From positions 39,109,188-39,173,187 of the forward strand of contig CM067348.1 in assembly GCA_034190875.2 (NCBI GenBank): DNA of 64,000 nucleotides. Direction: 5' to 3'. Below the pieces are notes generated by a model. That model was not told the DNA's origin, did not search any database, and was given only the letters and a program-made list of their open reading frames with translations. The translations under genes were made by a program, and so were the position numbers. The DNA comes from Urechis unicinctus (taxonomy: Eukaryota; Annelida; Polychaeta; Xenopneusta; Urechidae). Below, one piece after another: positions 12,955 through 24,154 of the stretch; the first letter of the stretch is position 1; every line of letters begins with the position of its first letter.

Positions 12955-13213
12955 GTCTCAGTGGCTCGGTGGTTTACTGCTTTACCTTATTATCCACAGG
13001 CTGTGGGTTCGACTCCAAGGTGTGACAACCTGACTCGTGACTCGGATGATCACGTACAAATGGTGGTCACATCTTTGAAAAGGGATGTAAAAGATCCTTT
13101 GAGGACGACGCGCTCCGTAGCAGTGACCAGTTTAGAGTAATTTACTCAATAGTCGTACATAGCTTAGTTGCTAAATACGAATATGTTTCGATGCACACAA
13201 ACACGCACACACC
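12955..13213 (+). mobile_element. tRNA-derived SINE-like insertion
   Basis: Has an A-box-like CAGTGGCTCGGTGGTTTA near 12,967 and a B-box-like GGGTTCGACTCC near 13,006, spaced roughly as in tRNA-headed SINEs. It sits exactly between two halves of repeat R. The spacer does not fold into an evident cloverleaf, so it is not called a tRNA gene. The body to 13,213 has no coding potential. Confidence 0.5.
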
Positions 13214-13358
13214 CACGTAACTGGTCGATTACGTAAGGTTTGGACTTCTTTGAGTTGGCACAAGCGCCAACGGCATGTCTTCCAACGGCAAGCCTGGACG
13301 ACCAGCAATACGGTACCAACAATATAACACAAACAATTTTATCTCTAAACAAAATATA

Positions 13359-13362
<4 letters not shown>

Positions 13363-13420
<58 letters not shown>
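13363..13420. repeat. (TA)n microsatellite
   Basis: About 58 bp of TA repeats followed by TA/TTTA-rich sequence to about 13,480. The stretch 13,481-13,747 has no recognised content. Confidence 0.95.
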
Positions 13421-13425
<5 letters not shown>

Positions 13426-13747
13426 TATATATACATATATTTATTTTATATTTATATATATTTATATTTATATTTATATAATCCTTTTTCTGACATAGGG
13501 TAGTCCACCCCGATGATTGTCAGTCAGAATTTACATAGAAAGTTCAGTATTCATTTGCGTTGACGTTAAGCATTTGTGTTCGGTAGATGGATCATTATTA
13601 ACAGCATCCTCCTGGGATTGCTTATGACATAACTCACATAATTCACCATGTAAGAACTGTCATTTCTAAAAAAAAGGGGGATGTAGCAATATATATAAGC
13701 GTTATGATGAGACGGAATAACATAACGAGCTAGTATGAAAAATTGCA

Positions 13748-14068
13748 TCATCTTGACATTACGACTGTCAACCGGCTGTTAAATAAAAAGCTTAAAAACA
13801 GTTCAGATGATACCATATTATTAAAATCCCAACATTCAGATATTCTGTTTCTTAGCACCCTGTTCTTCAGTAATTCTTTAAACTTGTCCGTTGTCAGAGG
13901 AGTGCCAAACTGACAAGCGCAAGCAGCACCTCCTACTTCCCATTTGGTATCTGTAGATGGATCCAAGGGAGCAACAAACGCACCAGGAACACTAAAATCC
14001 GTCTCAAAACCACTGGCGTCGAAAAAGGAAAAATCTCTCACATCTCCTATAGATGAACCCATCATCAC
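13748..14068 (-). other. Unrecognised open frame of 106 codons
   Basis: Mixed-composition frame containing CACQFGTPLTTDKFKELLKN, not low-complexity and not matching any family I recognise. It begins exactly where repeat X copy 3 begins (14,069), so the coding-looking part may be a truncated exon or a transposon fragment. No convincing splice sites or partner exons were found. It may also be a chance frame. Confidence 0.2.
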
Positions 14069-14545
14069 AGGCAGCTGATGCCGAATGGAGGATTAGGCGA
14101 TTATCTCTCATATTTACAGGTCCCAGACAGATACCTTACATAACATAGATTCATGCTAATTATCAATATTAGGAGAGAGGGTCGTGCGCTTGATTATCGC
14201 GTGTAGGTGCCATCGCGATAAGTATGTTATCGCATGGTCACGCGGATGATATGGGGAAAGACACTTGGACGCTCCGCTTCTTGGTGTTCTGTCCCCATAT
14301 CACCCACGTGACCATGCGATAACTAACACTTATCGCATGGCACCCTACTCTCAGCCAATCAGAGCTCGAGAAAAAGTTCGGTCTGCCGCACAGTTTGCCA
14401 TGCGTGGCAACACTACGGAGGTTCTTAATATCACGCACACCATGCAAGTCTTATAACGAAGGTTTTCTCGAGAGTCATTTGTTTGCCAGCCGCTGATCTG
14501 GTTGTGTAGCGTTCATGGGGAAGTCACGGTATCATCCCTAGTGCA
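14069..14545. repeat. Repeat family X, copy 3, with a long hairpin
   Basis: Matches 5,158-5,305 at its left end and 4,718-4,945 at its right end. Between them lies a hairpin with 32-bp arms at 14,226-14,257 and 14,292-14,323. The 67-bp array seen after the TTATCGCGTGTAGG block in copy 1 is absent. The stretch 14,546-15,411 has no recognised gene, only a small GCACGACGGT/ACCGTCGTGC hairpin near 14,755. Confidence 0.65.
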
Positions 14546-15411
14546 CACTCTCGCATCCGAGCCGTGGAACATTTTGAAGGGGCGCCTCGACCGCAGCAGT
14601 CTCCCTTGCGTCGAGCCACTGGCGGAGCACTGATAACCACACGTGCACTACTCCTTACACTATTTTACTCTTTGAGGCGGATGACATTAAACTTGCTACC
14701 GACGGATCTCATAAACACCACTACAAACGAACCTCAACCATAATATTAGCCGTGCACGACGGTAATATAAATATACACCGTCGTGCTCGAGGCGCTGTAC
14801 GTCGTGCGGTAAGCGTTTTATTTCGAGTGTTCATTGCTTCTCATCAATGTTGTGTACTTACGAATCTATATATGATTATTTAGCAATTATCACATGAACT
14901 TTTAGAATCACAACTTTCGTTCTCGGCTACCCGCGTCTTGGAAATATGACGTCACATTACGCAGTATCAGTTTCACTCGCCATGAGGCTGCGGGTCCCGG
15001 GGGTACCTCTTAAGTGTATAGAGGTAGTAAACATGTGCCGTGTGACGGGTTATGGTTTTTCGGCCTTTCGGCTTGTACGACGGGTTTTGTTGGGCCTCGT
15101 GTTTGCCATCTTCCCCTTGTACGGCGGGTACGGGGTTTTCGAGGTCCCGGGACACACCCCTACTCAGGACAAGGCCAAGTGCCCCCTCCAGGCTGCGGGT
15201 ATCCATAAGTGTTATCTCTTTGTAATTGTCAATGCGATATCGTTGAATACATATTCCCCTCTGAGGTAGGTATTGCCAAAAGATAACCATTGACAAAATG
15301 ACACATGTACTTAAATAAAATTCGCTTGCGAAGAACCTTGTCTGCGCGTGCGCGCAGCAACCGATCTTGTCATTCAAAATAAACATGAACTTTTCCAAAT
15401 TTGTCTGGCCG

Positions 15412-15703
15412 AGTAGTATAGGTAATGGTGGTTCCAGAACATACCTCCAAATAGAGACCCAACCCACCAGCGATAAGGAATCCCCCCACTTTAGAGCATC
15501 ATTTACCCACTTCGACTATTCCTTTCGGGTCCTAAGGTCTCAAGAGCTGCCAATAGCTGGCCAAGGATTAAAGCTGCTACCTTATCAGTAGGCTGTGAGT
15601 CGCAGGGTTATAGGCAGCCATGAGTCACAACGAAATCGCAGGGGAACCACCATTACCTATACTACTAAAGCTGTGACCTCTCAGCAGGCCATGAGTCGCA
15701 GGG
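15412..15703 (+). repeat. Left terminal inverted repeat of Polinton 1
   Basis: Starts AGTAGTATAGGTAATGGTGG and matches the reverse complement of 26,481-26,773 with only a few differences. At 15,642-15,666 it carries an inverted copy of its own first 24 bases, so the first 255 bp could fold back alone. GAGTCGCAGGG words follow to about 15,770. Confidence 0.95.
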
Positions 15704-15865
15704 CAAAAATGACACAAAATCAAATCGCAACGAAATCGCAGGGTAAGGGAGCCACGAGTCGCAGGGTACAAAGAACCACCAGTCACTAGTCATATGTGGG
15801 TATTTCTTTGCGATTTGATTTTGTGTCATTTGAACCCCCTTTTAGACTAATAAAACATTAGAGTA

Positions 15866-18800
15866 ATGACGTCCCACCACATACGTGCAAAACAGGCTCA
15901 AGCCGACTATGCTGAAATCCACGGCCAGGCCCTGCCACCCTATCCACGGACGAAGGTCGCCCTCGCGGCACTCATAAAGAAAAACGCCTTCGACAGGACA
16001 TACAAGAAGATGTACAACCATGGTGGACCGTGACCCTAAGCTGCCGACTCCATCCCCCCGACTCTGGTCTGAAGTGGCGAAAGCACCGGCCCCACACCCA
16101 AGGCCCGCCTCCAGGAAACCACTCCCCTGTGTAAGGCCGGTCCCAGTTCCCCGAACAAGCCTCAGACCAGTTCCCACTCCCCGCCTCAAATTCAGGAGAA
16201 CCAAGCGGGCCATCAGCAACCAACTGCAAGGCTGGATCATGAATGTTCCCAAGACTCACCCCTACGCCCCAGACCTCCTGACCTTCCAGAAAGGCGTGCA
16301 ACCCCAGGTTCGTAAAGTTCTGGCAGAGGAGCTGAACCGGCTAGGTGGCCTCAAAACCCAGCTCACAGTCAAAGTAAGTCTCTACAAGACCAGCAAATAT
16401 GGTGTCACAGAGTACACAGAGCCAGTCCTATGAAACAAGCAGCAAACGGTTCTAGGTAAAGAAGACATTGACTCCGTGATAGACCAGGCCGGCCCCCAAA
16501 TCCAGGAGATGCTGGAGAAGTGGGTTAACCTAGGTTCTGGTTGGGTCTTCGAGGCGGTAGAAACCATCTGGATCGACATCCCCAAGTATCAACCACTCAA
16601 AGGCGGCTCCTACCTCCCTCTACCACCACCACTGGCAAACAAAGGGGCCATCATAAACGTAAAGAACCGAGACAACTTCTGCATACTATGGTCCATCATC
16701 TCAGCCCTCCACCCAGCTGCCCAGAATCCACATCGGCCCTCAAAATACAACATCCAGTGGCTCATAGAAAAGCTAAAAGGCTCAGGTGTGGCGTCCCCCA
16801 CCCCTGTCTCCCACGCTGGAAAAATCGAAAAGGCTCTTGACCTTAGCCTGAACAATTTGGCTGGGATGGGAAAACAGTCATAGTCCACCGGATCAGCAAA
16901 TACCCCGGCACCTGTATAAACCTCATGCTGATCGAGAAGGACAGAGTACACCATTACACCTGGATTAAAAACCTAGACCGCCTACTCTACGACCAGACGA
17001 AACACGAGTGCCGCAAATTCTTCTGCGAACGCTGCCTCCACGGCTACACCACCTCGGCCCTGCTCCAGGCTCACAAGCCAGAGTGTGCAGGGGTCGGCCA
17101 AACAGCCGTGCGGGTAGACATGCCAGAGGAGGGGAAAAACATCCTATCCTTCCAGAACTGGCAAAAGCAACTCCCGGCCCCCTACGTCATCTATGCAGAC
17201 TTCGAGGCGCTCACAGTAAAGCTCCCAGGGCCAGCCCTCAATTCAGAAAAGAGCAACATCCAGAAGACCCAGGAATACCAGGGCTGCGGGTTTGGCTACA
17301 TAGTGGTCCGATGCGATGGAAAGACCTCGCCCCCAGTAGTCTACAGGAAAAAAGACACTGAGGAGAAGTTTCTCAAAGCCCTGCACCAAGAGGAGAAAAA
17401 GATCAAATCAGTTCTCTCTAAGCCAGTCCCCATGTGGATGACCCGAGACGACCAAAGAGTCCAAAAGACCACAACCTAATGCCACGTCAGCAAACCACTA
17501 CTCACCGACCAGGTCCGTGACCACTGCCATATAACCGGTACAGAGGGCCAGCCCACAACGCCTGCAACCTAAAGCTTAGGCTGAGGCCCAAGACAACCCC
17601 CATCCCAGTGGTTTTCCATAACCTGAGGGGCTATGACTCCCATCTCCTAATGCAAGGCATAAGCAAGGTAGAGGGAGACATCAACTGTATACCCAACAAC
17701 ATGGAGAAGTACATATCCCTATCCCTCGGACAGCTCCGCTTTATAGACTGCGCACAGTCCCTCCTGGCCTCCCTCGACAAGCTGGTCTCAGCCAATAGCC
17801 CAGACGCCTTCACCGTGATGTCAGAGTATGAACCAGACCAGACAAAGCGAGGGTTACTCCTACGCAAGGGAGTCTTCCCCTACGAGTTCATGGACAGCTG
17901 GGATAAGTTTGATTCTTCCCTACCGCCCATCCAAGACTTCTACAGCAAGCTCTCGAAGCAGGGCATATCAGCCACAGACTATGCCCACGCGCAAAAGGTC
18001 TGGAGCACGTTTGGCTGCAAGAACATGGGCGACTACCACGACCTCTACCTCCGGACAGATGTCCTCCTCCTAGCCGACGTGTTTTAAACCTTCCAGAAGA
18101 CCAGCCTAAAGCAGTACGGCCTGGACCCAGCTCACTACTACACCAGCCCATGCCTCTCGTAGGACGCTCTACTCAAGAGCACAGGGGTAAAACTCGAACT
18201 CCTCACCGACTATGACAAGCACCTCTTCATCGAGAGGGTCTGCGGGAAGGAATAAGTATGGTATCGCGGCGCCACGCCAAAGCAAACAATCCCTACGTAG
18301 GAGACTTCGATCAGGACAAGCCCACGAGCTATATCCAGTACCTCGACGCCAACAACCTTTATGGATGGGCAATGAGTCAGGCCTTACCTACCTCAAACAG
18401 TGAGTGGGTGGACCGGCCAGAGTCGCTCTCCAGAATAGTTCACACCCACCCTGACGATGCCGAGACAGGGTACATCCTTGAAGTCGACCTAGAGTATCCA
18501 GCTGAGCTTCACGACGACCACAACGACTACCCCCTGGCCCCAGAGCGACTACTTGTCCAGAACGAGTGGCTCTCAGACTACCAGAGAAACCTCCTTAACG
18601 AATACGGCGGCCACGGAGTCGAGAAGCTGGTCCCAAACCTGAGGAATAAGGAGAAGTACGTACTCCACTACAGGAACCTCAAATTGTATCTCGCCCTGGG
18701 AATGAGGCTGACCAAGATCCACCGCGACCTATCCTTCAACAAAGCCCCTGGATGGAACCCAACATCCGGAAGGACCTATACAAACTAATGAACAACTCCA

Positions 18801-19537
18801 TCTTCGACAAGACCATGGAAAATCTCCGCAAGCGGGTTGACGTGAAGTTAGTCCGAGCTGCAGACAGCAACAAAATAAGAACGCTCATCGCCAGCCCCGC
18901 CTTCGCCCGGCAGAAAATATACGACAACGACCTAGCCGCCATCCACATCCACAAGGCCCACCTGGTCCTCAACTGCCCAGTCTACGTGGGGATGTGCATA
19001 CTCGATCTGTCCAAGCACCTCATGTATGACTTCTACAACAACACCATGAAGTCCCAGTATGGCCACGGGGTCAACCTACTCTATACCGACACCGACTCCC
19101 TCCTCCTGGAGATCCGCACACCAGACATCTACGCCGACATGTAAAAAGACAGTGACCTATTCGACACCAGCAACTACGACCTAGCCCACCCGCTCCACAG
19201 CAACGAGAACAAGAAGGTTCTAGAAAAGATGAAGGACGAGTGCAGCGGTGTACCCATCAGGGAGTATGTAGGCCTGCGCCCAAAGATGTACTCCATCCTA
19301 ATGTCGACCCGGGAGGAAATCAAGGAAGCAAAGGGCGTAAAAAAGGTAGTGGTCAAGAAACACCTGCGCCACGCCTTATACCTTGAATCGCTGTTTGACC
19401 AGAAGCGGTTCCGCCATGGGATGAACATGCTCCAAAGTGACAGTCATAAGATATATGGGCTGCACGTCAACAAGGTGTCTCTATCCCCCTTTGATACAAA
19501 GCTATGGATAGCGCTCCGGGTGGCGTACACACCCTAG
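15866..19537 (+). pseudogene. Protein-primed DNA polymerase B of Polinton 1, broken
   Basis: Family role: replication of the element by protein-primed synthesis. Visible landmarks are exonuclease motifs YADFEAL (near 17,200), FHNLRGYDSHL (17,611) and YLRTDVLLLADVF (18,045); a Cys/His segment with RDHCHITG (17,520); and polymerase motifs DANNLYG (18,345), a KLMNNSIF segment (18,785, with Asp where Gly is usual) and YTDTDS (19,083). Stops interrupt it at 16,031, 16,431, 17,477, 18,085, about 18,160 and 19,142, with frame changes near 16,030, 16,860, 17,545, 18,240 and 18,730. The first ATG at 15,866 opens a 55-codon piece whose equivalent in Polinton 2 runs on in frame. It cannot make an active enzyme. 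Confidence 0.93.
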
Positions 19538-19621
19538 CCGCACCCAGGCCTACCACCCAGCCTAGACCGCCGGCAGACGGCGTGTATCGTATTCAACCGT
19601 GGGTGTATCCACACCTTCCAC

Positions 19622-20122
19622 CTACGACCGGCCAATGAGGGGTGATGGTGAACTTCCCGCATCACTGTTGGACACCTCTCCCTCACCCTCTACCCCCTCC
19701 ACAATCAGGATGTCATCCACCATGCCGGCTATAGTGAGACTTGTGGTGGCCTGGGGAGAGCTTAAAGGAGTGGTCATCCTGGCCTGAGGGGGTTTGGGAG
19801 CGGCACAACCCGACAGACGTGGGGGCTTGGTCTTCCTAGCTCGAGAAGGTTTATCTAGCACGCCTTTCTCAGTCATACCAGTCTCAACGTGAGTCGCCAT
19901 TCGGGCCTTCCTGCCCTCAAGCCTCTTCTCCTTACATATGAGGTTGTGGTTAACCCTTTCGTATCCACAATCCATACAGAATTTCAGGTTATTTATAATG
20001 CCCTTCTGGCACTCTACACAAAGTCGATTTACGATCCCCCGCTTAATCTTAAACTTACAGGGCCTGTCACAAGGTTCTCTCTTCCAGAGTAATATCCAGG
20101 GGCACTTTCCAGTTGCTTCCAT
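19622..20122 (-). CDS. Polinton accessory protein with Cys-rich zinc-ribbon-like N-terminus
   Basis: An intact frame of 166 codons between integrase and polymerase. Residues 1-65 hold CPW, CDRPC, CVEC, FCMDCG and a further C about ten residues on, spaced in pairs as in zinc-binding ribbons. The rest is Pro/Thr/Ser-rich and acidic near the end, apparently disordered. I know no function for it; nucleic-acid binding or a role in replication or packaging is possible. It is one of few uninterrupted frames in the element. A short lysine-rich spacing separates it from the integrase stop at 20,144. Confidence 0.55.
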   Translation of the reverse strand: MEATGKCPWILLWKREPCDRPCKFKIKRGIVNRLCVECQKGIINNLKFCMDCGYERVNHNLICKEKRLEGRKARMATHVETGMTEKGVLDKPSRARKTKPPRLSGCAAPKPPQARMTTPLSSPQATTSLTIAGMVDDILIVEGVEGEGEVSNSDAGSSPSPLIGRS

Positions 20123-20143
20123 TACTACCTATCTGCCTTTTGT

Positions 20144-21106
20144 TTAATTGGTAATACCGCCTGGTGGTAACTGGGTATCAGACGGCACAACAAGCAGCTC
20201 CTCCTTTACAAAGCCACGGAGCGGTCCATCCAACAAATAGTAAAGTACAGGCTCACCAGATTTAGTGAGAGAGCGTCCAATCTGGTAAACATTGAGTGAC
20301 CACACAGGGTCAGTGGCCCACCGGCGCTGGTCTTGCTCTGCCTCACCAGGCTGGTACAGGTAGTGAACGCCAACATCAAAGGGAAGCTTTTGCTCTTTGA
20401 CCCCCAGCGGGCGCCCTGGTACGACTGCAGAGGGCTTGTGTGCAACTCGCTTTGCCTCTATAGCATCTTTAGGCTTTTTTCCAGTCAAGCGGGTCACCTC
20501 ATTATTTATCGCTGAGACTACAGCCTGCAGCCGAGAAACCCACTCGGTAGATCGTTTTCCAGTATCCTTTAACTGGTGACCAAAGAGTCGCTCAGCCAGT
20601 ATTCGGTTAAAGCGTTCTACTATAGCCTGATCTCGATGGATATTCACATGGCCACGCCTGACTGATACTCCATGTTTTACTAACAGCTGATTTGCTGCAC
20701 CCATAAACTCCCTACCGGGGTCGACCAGAGGTCCTCACTTGTATATCCTCTCGAGCACACCTGCAACCTCTTTAGCCTCTTTTGTAGTCAATGGCTCAGC
20801 CGTCTTGTAGCGTGAGGCCACATCAACCACTGTTAGTGCATACTTGTAAGTCCGGCGCTTCACAACGTCATGAGGAAGAAATAAGAGATCGGCTTGGTGA
20901 ACCTCATTAGGGACAGGGACATCAAACTTTGGCCTGGGAATGTGCTTTGGCACTGGCAGGTAGATTTGCCATATAGCTTGCTTTGTTAGCCACCCCCTGG
21001 CAACTTCCTCAGAAACCCTCGCTTCTGTTGCAAGCTTCTTAATAGCTGTTATGCATTTCCAGTAGCCCTTAGGACTATGGTATATCTTCTGCATGCGACG
21101 ATCCAT
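20144..21106 (-). pseudogene. Polinton integrase (retroviral-type DDE), one in-frame stop
   Basis: Retroviral-like integrase, which inserts the element and makes the target duplication. The core shows the first Asp in VHQADLLFLP, the second in VDPGREF and the Glu in RDQAIVERFNR. The C-terminal part (from about 20,470 down) is a chromodomain/SH3-like segment with LPFDVGVHYLYQPG and GFVKEELLVVP. A single TGA between IYK and GPLVDPG, near 20,733, splits it into 123- and 186-codon pieces in the same frame. It could be a recent lesion. The N-terminal HHCC-like region, if any, is not evident. Confidence 0.9.
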
Positions 21107-21209
21107 ACAAAGTAAATGCCCGAGTCTCCAAATGACCTACTTGGCAAGCCTGTATGCAACCAGTCCAGTCGCAGCCATACCCAGTATAATGAACGTCACC
21201 TCACGCTCT

Positions 21210-21557
21210 TTTGACCATGTGAGGGCTCATAGAAGTCTGAAAGCTGAGGCTCAGGGCCCAGCGGGTCGATGGTTTTATTCGTAATCAGGGAGTACTCATG
21301 CATAGCCTCGTCCGCATCCTTAAAAGTATGCTTGGCATGTCCCTGACGGCGCAGTTGCTCATTGATGAAGTCTAAACGCTCAGTTCTCTTCTCGGCCCAT
21401 GCTGCCTGAGCAGATTGAACTTCTCGATTGCCAAATCATGGCGTTTACGTTCCGCGTCCACTTGGCTGCCTCGTAACTTGGAGAATAAAAAGTTGCTCCC
21501 AGAGAATGCAAGTGCGTTAACAAGAGCGCCTCCAACAAGCAGCGCGAGTGTGGCCAT
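21210..21557 (-). pseudogene. Small membrane protein of Polinton 1, frameshifted
   Basis: Starts MATLALLVGGALVNALAF, a hydrophobic N-terminal segment, followed by a charged helix ending AIEKFNLL. After a frameshift near 21,415 the other frame continues with coiled-coil-like sequence to about 21,210. Small proteins of this form recur in Polintons of invertebrates; their role is unknown, a virion membrane or core role is a guess. Confidence 0.6.
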
Positions 21558-21564
21558 TACTTCA

Positions 21565-21795
21565 GTATATCAACTGGTAAGATTCCTTGTTAAATTAGCA
21601 TATCCTTTGTGGCCATAGCTAGTGATACATCGGCAACAGCCATAGCCAGGTCGCGTGGGGTGAAATCAAGACGTGGCACCCCACCACCCAGAGCCATCTT
21701 AGCAAGCTTAGCATAACCTATTGAAATACCGGAAACACTGCACCATGGTACAGTGCGTTGACGAGCATTTTTCCATCAGTAATTGGTGTTGTCAT
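21565..21795 (-). pseudogene. Short Polinton protein remnant starting MTTPITDGKML
   Basis: The frame reads MTTPITDGKML and then shifts; the continuation contains PRLDFTPRDLAMAVADVS. The same start occurs in Polinton 2 at about 52,008, confirming it as an element gene. One stop and one frameshift are visible. Function unknown. Confidence 0.5.
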
Positions 21796-21799
21796 CTTA

Positions 21800-22185
21800 T
21801 TCCATATAAAACGGATCCTTTAAATGAGCGTAGGCTTTTGTACCACAACTTTTTTAGGGTGTGAGGCTATCATCTGGTGCCTGTAGCAATACAATGCGAG
21901 TCCAAACACCCCAACAACCAAAGGCACGGCCCATCTTGCCCACGCCCACCTTTCCGGAGGCTAGCTGGTTGATATTGGCTCGACAGCTTTGTCTCTAGCA
22001 TCTGTAAGCGCGACCTTAGCCTCTTGGAGCTCTCTCAGAAGCTAATTTTGATTGGCTTTTCAAGCTGCAGCACCCTTATGTCCTGCCACAACCCTTTTAG
22101 CGTTTTTCGTAGTGGTCACCGACGTTATCTCCACCGGTGTTGTCTCTCCTTGATTCGTGTTCGTTTTTCCATGTTTACTTACTAA
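21800..22185 (-). pseudogene. Remnant of paired Polinton accessory genes
   Basis: Corresponds in order and partial sequence to two small genes of Polinton 2 at 52,010-52,428 (a Lys/Gln/Pro-rich protein and a one-span membrane protein). Several stops interrupt both. The stretch 22,190-22,438 contains AAGCACCTGTTA/AACACATGC repeats and no reading frame. Confidence 0.4.
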
Positions 22186-22438
22186 ATTTATTTGTCCAAT
22201 TGACAGCTCTTAGTAAGCACCTGTTAAAGCGGAGTTAAGCACCTGTTATTGCGTAGTTAAGCACATGCAATAGCGTAGTTAAACACATACTACAGCGCGC
22301 AAGTGTCTTCCGCTCCCCCAGCCCCTGTTGTTTCGGTGCTTGTTTTTCCAAATTGACAGTGCTTAACTGTTGTTAAAGCCGCGGTTAATGGAGCTAAAAA
22401 CATGCCATAGCGATGATATAGCTCACAAGTGGCAGTGC

Positions 22439-22750
22439 TTAGCGTGTGTCCAATAAACGGGTCACATACAGCTTTATGATCTCTTCATCAGATATTGATT
22501 CAACCTGGTCAATTGTAAGGCGCTCCAAACCAAGGTACTGACAAGCAGGCACGTTCAGGTTGATGTTCCACAGTGTATCTCTTTTATTGTATACAAGCTT
22601 CCTGTGACGAAGAACACGGTCATACAGAATTGAGAGCCGACATGTGTGCTGGGTGCGTATCATGCGGTCCAACTCTGTTTGGGTAACCATGTCATACTCC
22701 AGCGAGATGGTGTCGCCCGTTGCGTGAATTACGCGGACATAGGTCCGAAT
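22439..22750 (-). pseudogene. Major capsid protein fragment (double jelly-roll type), Polinton 1
   Basis: The frame with MVTQTELDRMIRTQHT and ILYDRVLRHRKLVYNK closely matches the C-terminal half of the capsid gene of Polinton 2 at 52,630-52,840. The N-terminal jelly-roll is missing, so a large internal deletion has removed most of the gene. After NINLNV the tail differs from copy 2. Confidence 0.65.
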
Positions 22751-22762
22751 GCTGTCACTAAT

Positions 22763-23420
22763 TCACTCAACGCCGGTCTGTGTAAAGCCCTCAGACGTGT
22801 CCAGTATGAAGGTACTCCAGGGCTCATCTGCTTCAGGTCCCTGTGCTAGATGTAGAACAGCACCCATTTTCTCCTGAAAGGATTGTAAGTTACTCGCGTA
22901 GGCAAAACCTGGCTTTGTATCCTTTTCCGCCTCAAAGGCCATCCGTGTAGGGTCATAACGAACGTTTCGACCAGCAACCTTGACGATACTCCCGTAACCA
23001 TACGCATCATGTGCATATAAGACACCAAGGCCACTATTAGCTACGGTTGCCTTCTGGCGCCAGTCTGTGTTTGGTTGAACACCAAAGTAAGTGCAGAGTC
23101 TCTCATATGCCCTCTTGTCGTATGTATTGTTATAGGGGTCATAGGCATGATCCTGAGGTAGAGGCGCTTGCAGTTCTGCTAATAGGCGACGCACTGTGTA
23201 ATTAAGGTGAAAGGTGTAGAGAGCTTTCACTGGTTCTGCCAAAACTGCATTGGATTTGTCAACCAGTCTTTTACTACTTTGTCTGCTGTTACCGGCGGCA
23301 CCTTATAGTTACTGAATAGATCAGGAAACTTTGCTGTGAATGTACCGCCATTGTAAACGACTTGAATTGTTTGTCGGGTTAGTATCTCCCACAACATATG
23401 GGGCTGGATACACCCGCCCG
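22763..23420 (-). pseudogene. Polinton structural-type protein, unassigned, one frame break
   Basis: Two in-order pieces: an upstream frame containing YNGGTFTAKFPDLFSNYKV, ending QFWQNQ-stop at about 23,230, and a downstream 159-codon frame containing FHLNYTVRRLLAEL, RAYERLCTYFGV and SIVKVAGRNVRYDP. Together about 220 residues of mixed alpha/beta composition. It lies next to the capsid remnant and likely belongs to the virion gene block. I cannot tell whether it is a minor capsid protein or something else. Confidence 0.5.
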
Positions 23421-23447
23421 TTTCATATGTAGCTTGTTTATTGTTCT

Positions 23448-24154
23448 ATGTATCACACTCTTTCAAATGTTCAAAGCGGCGACGCTGTGTCCCTGCAAAA
23501 TGCTATTGACAATAGTGCAGGTGTTCTATGCATAGGTCTTAGGTCAATCACGTATACTGTGGGTTGGTATAACATTGAATCAGATGTGCCCCTTCTATGG
23601 CTGCCAGATGGTTCTGGGCTAGAGGGTTTAAAAGGTTCCAGTCTCCCGTCTGGCCTCTGGAGCTTCAACCGTATACAGGAGAAATTTGAACTTATAAGTC
23701 AGGATACTTTAGGTCCTAGTTTGGAGGTTGATGATTCAATTGGGATTGTTACCCTCTCAGTTCCTCCTTCTGGGTCTTTACGATGTGACGGTGTGTTAAA
23801 AATATTAGGTCTTGATGCCGGTCTGGGTAGAGGATGGATTCCTTCAGGTTATCACAAAGCGTCCGGCCCGTGAACTTTAGCATCTTTAACCTACTTTATG
23901 TCCACCTCGATCAAGTCAGTACCACACACAACATGCTTGATAGTGCGCCCACTACGCTTCTTGAAGTTGTGGGTTGTGGGGGCTGCTCTTTCAGTGATAT
24001 TATAACCACAAACATTGCTAATCCTGTGTCAAAACGTGTTACTGTTGGAGCCGTGAATGAGTTGAAGGTTCAGATAAGAGATAATAAGGGACGTATATTG
24101 AACAATCACGACCTTCCTATTGGTGTTGTTCTTCAATTTACAAGATGTCAATAA
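23448..24154 (+). pseudogene. Polinton beta-rich structural protein, frameshifted
   Basis: First piece (141 codons) starts MYHTLSNVQSGDAVSLQNA. A frame change near 23,850 leads to a second piece with FNLLYVHLDQVSTTHNMLD, LEVVGCGGCSFSDII and QIRDNKGRILNNHDLPIGVV, ending at 24,154. The second half is beta-rich with the look of a jelly-roll minor capsid or penton-type protein; this is a resemblance, not proof. It is divergent from the minus-strand gene at 22,763-23,420 and overlaps the next gene start by a few bases. Confidence 0.6.

Noticed and set aside
12955..13030. A tRNA gene
   Set aside because: A- and B-box-like motifs are present but acceptor and anticodon stems do not pair; a SINE head is more likely.
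14946..15467. Overlapping frames of 107 and 164 codons on opposite strands
   Set aside because: No domain, and one runs across the Polinton boundary at 15,412, so it cannot be a native gene.
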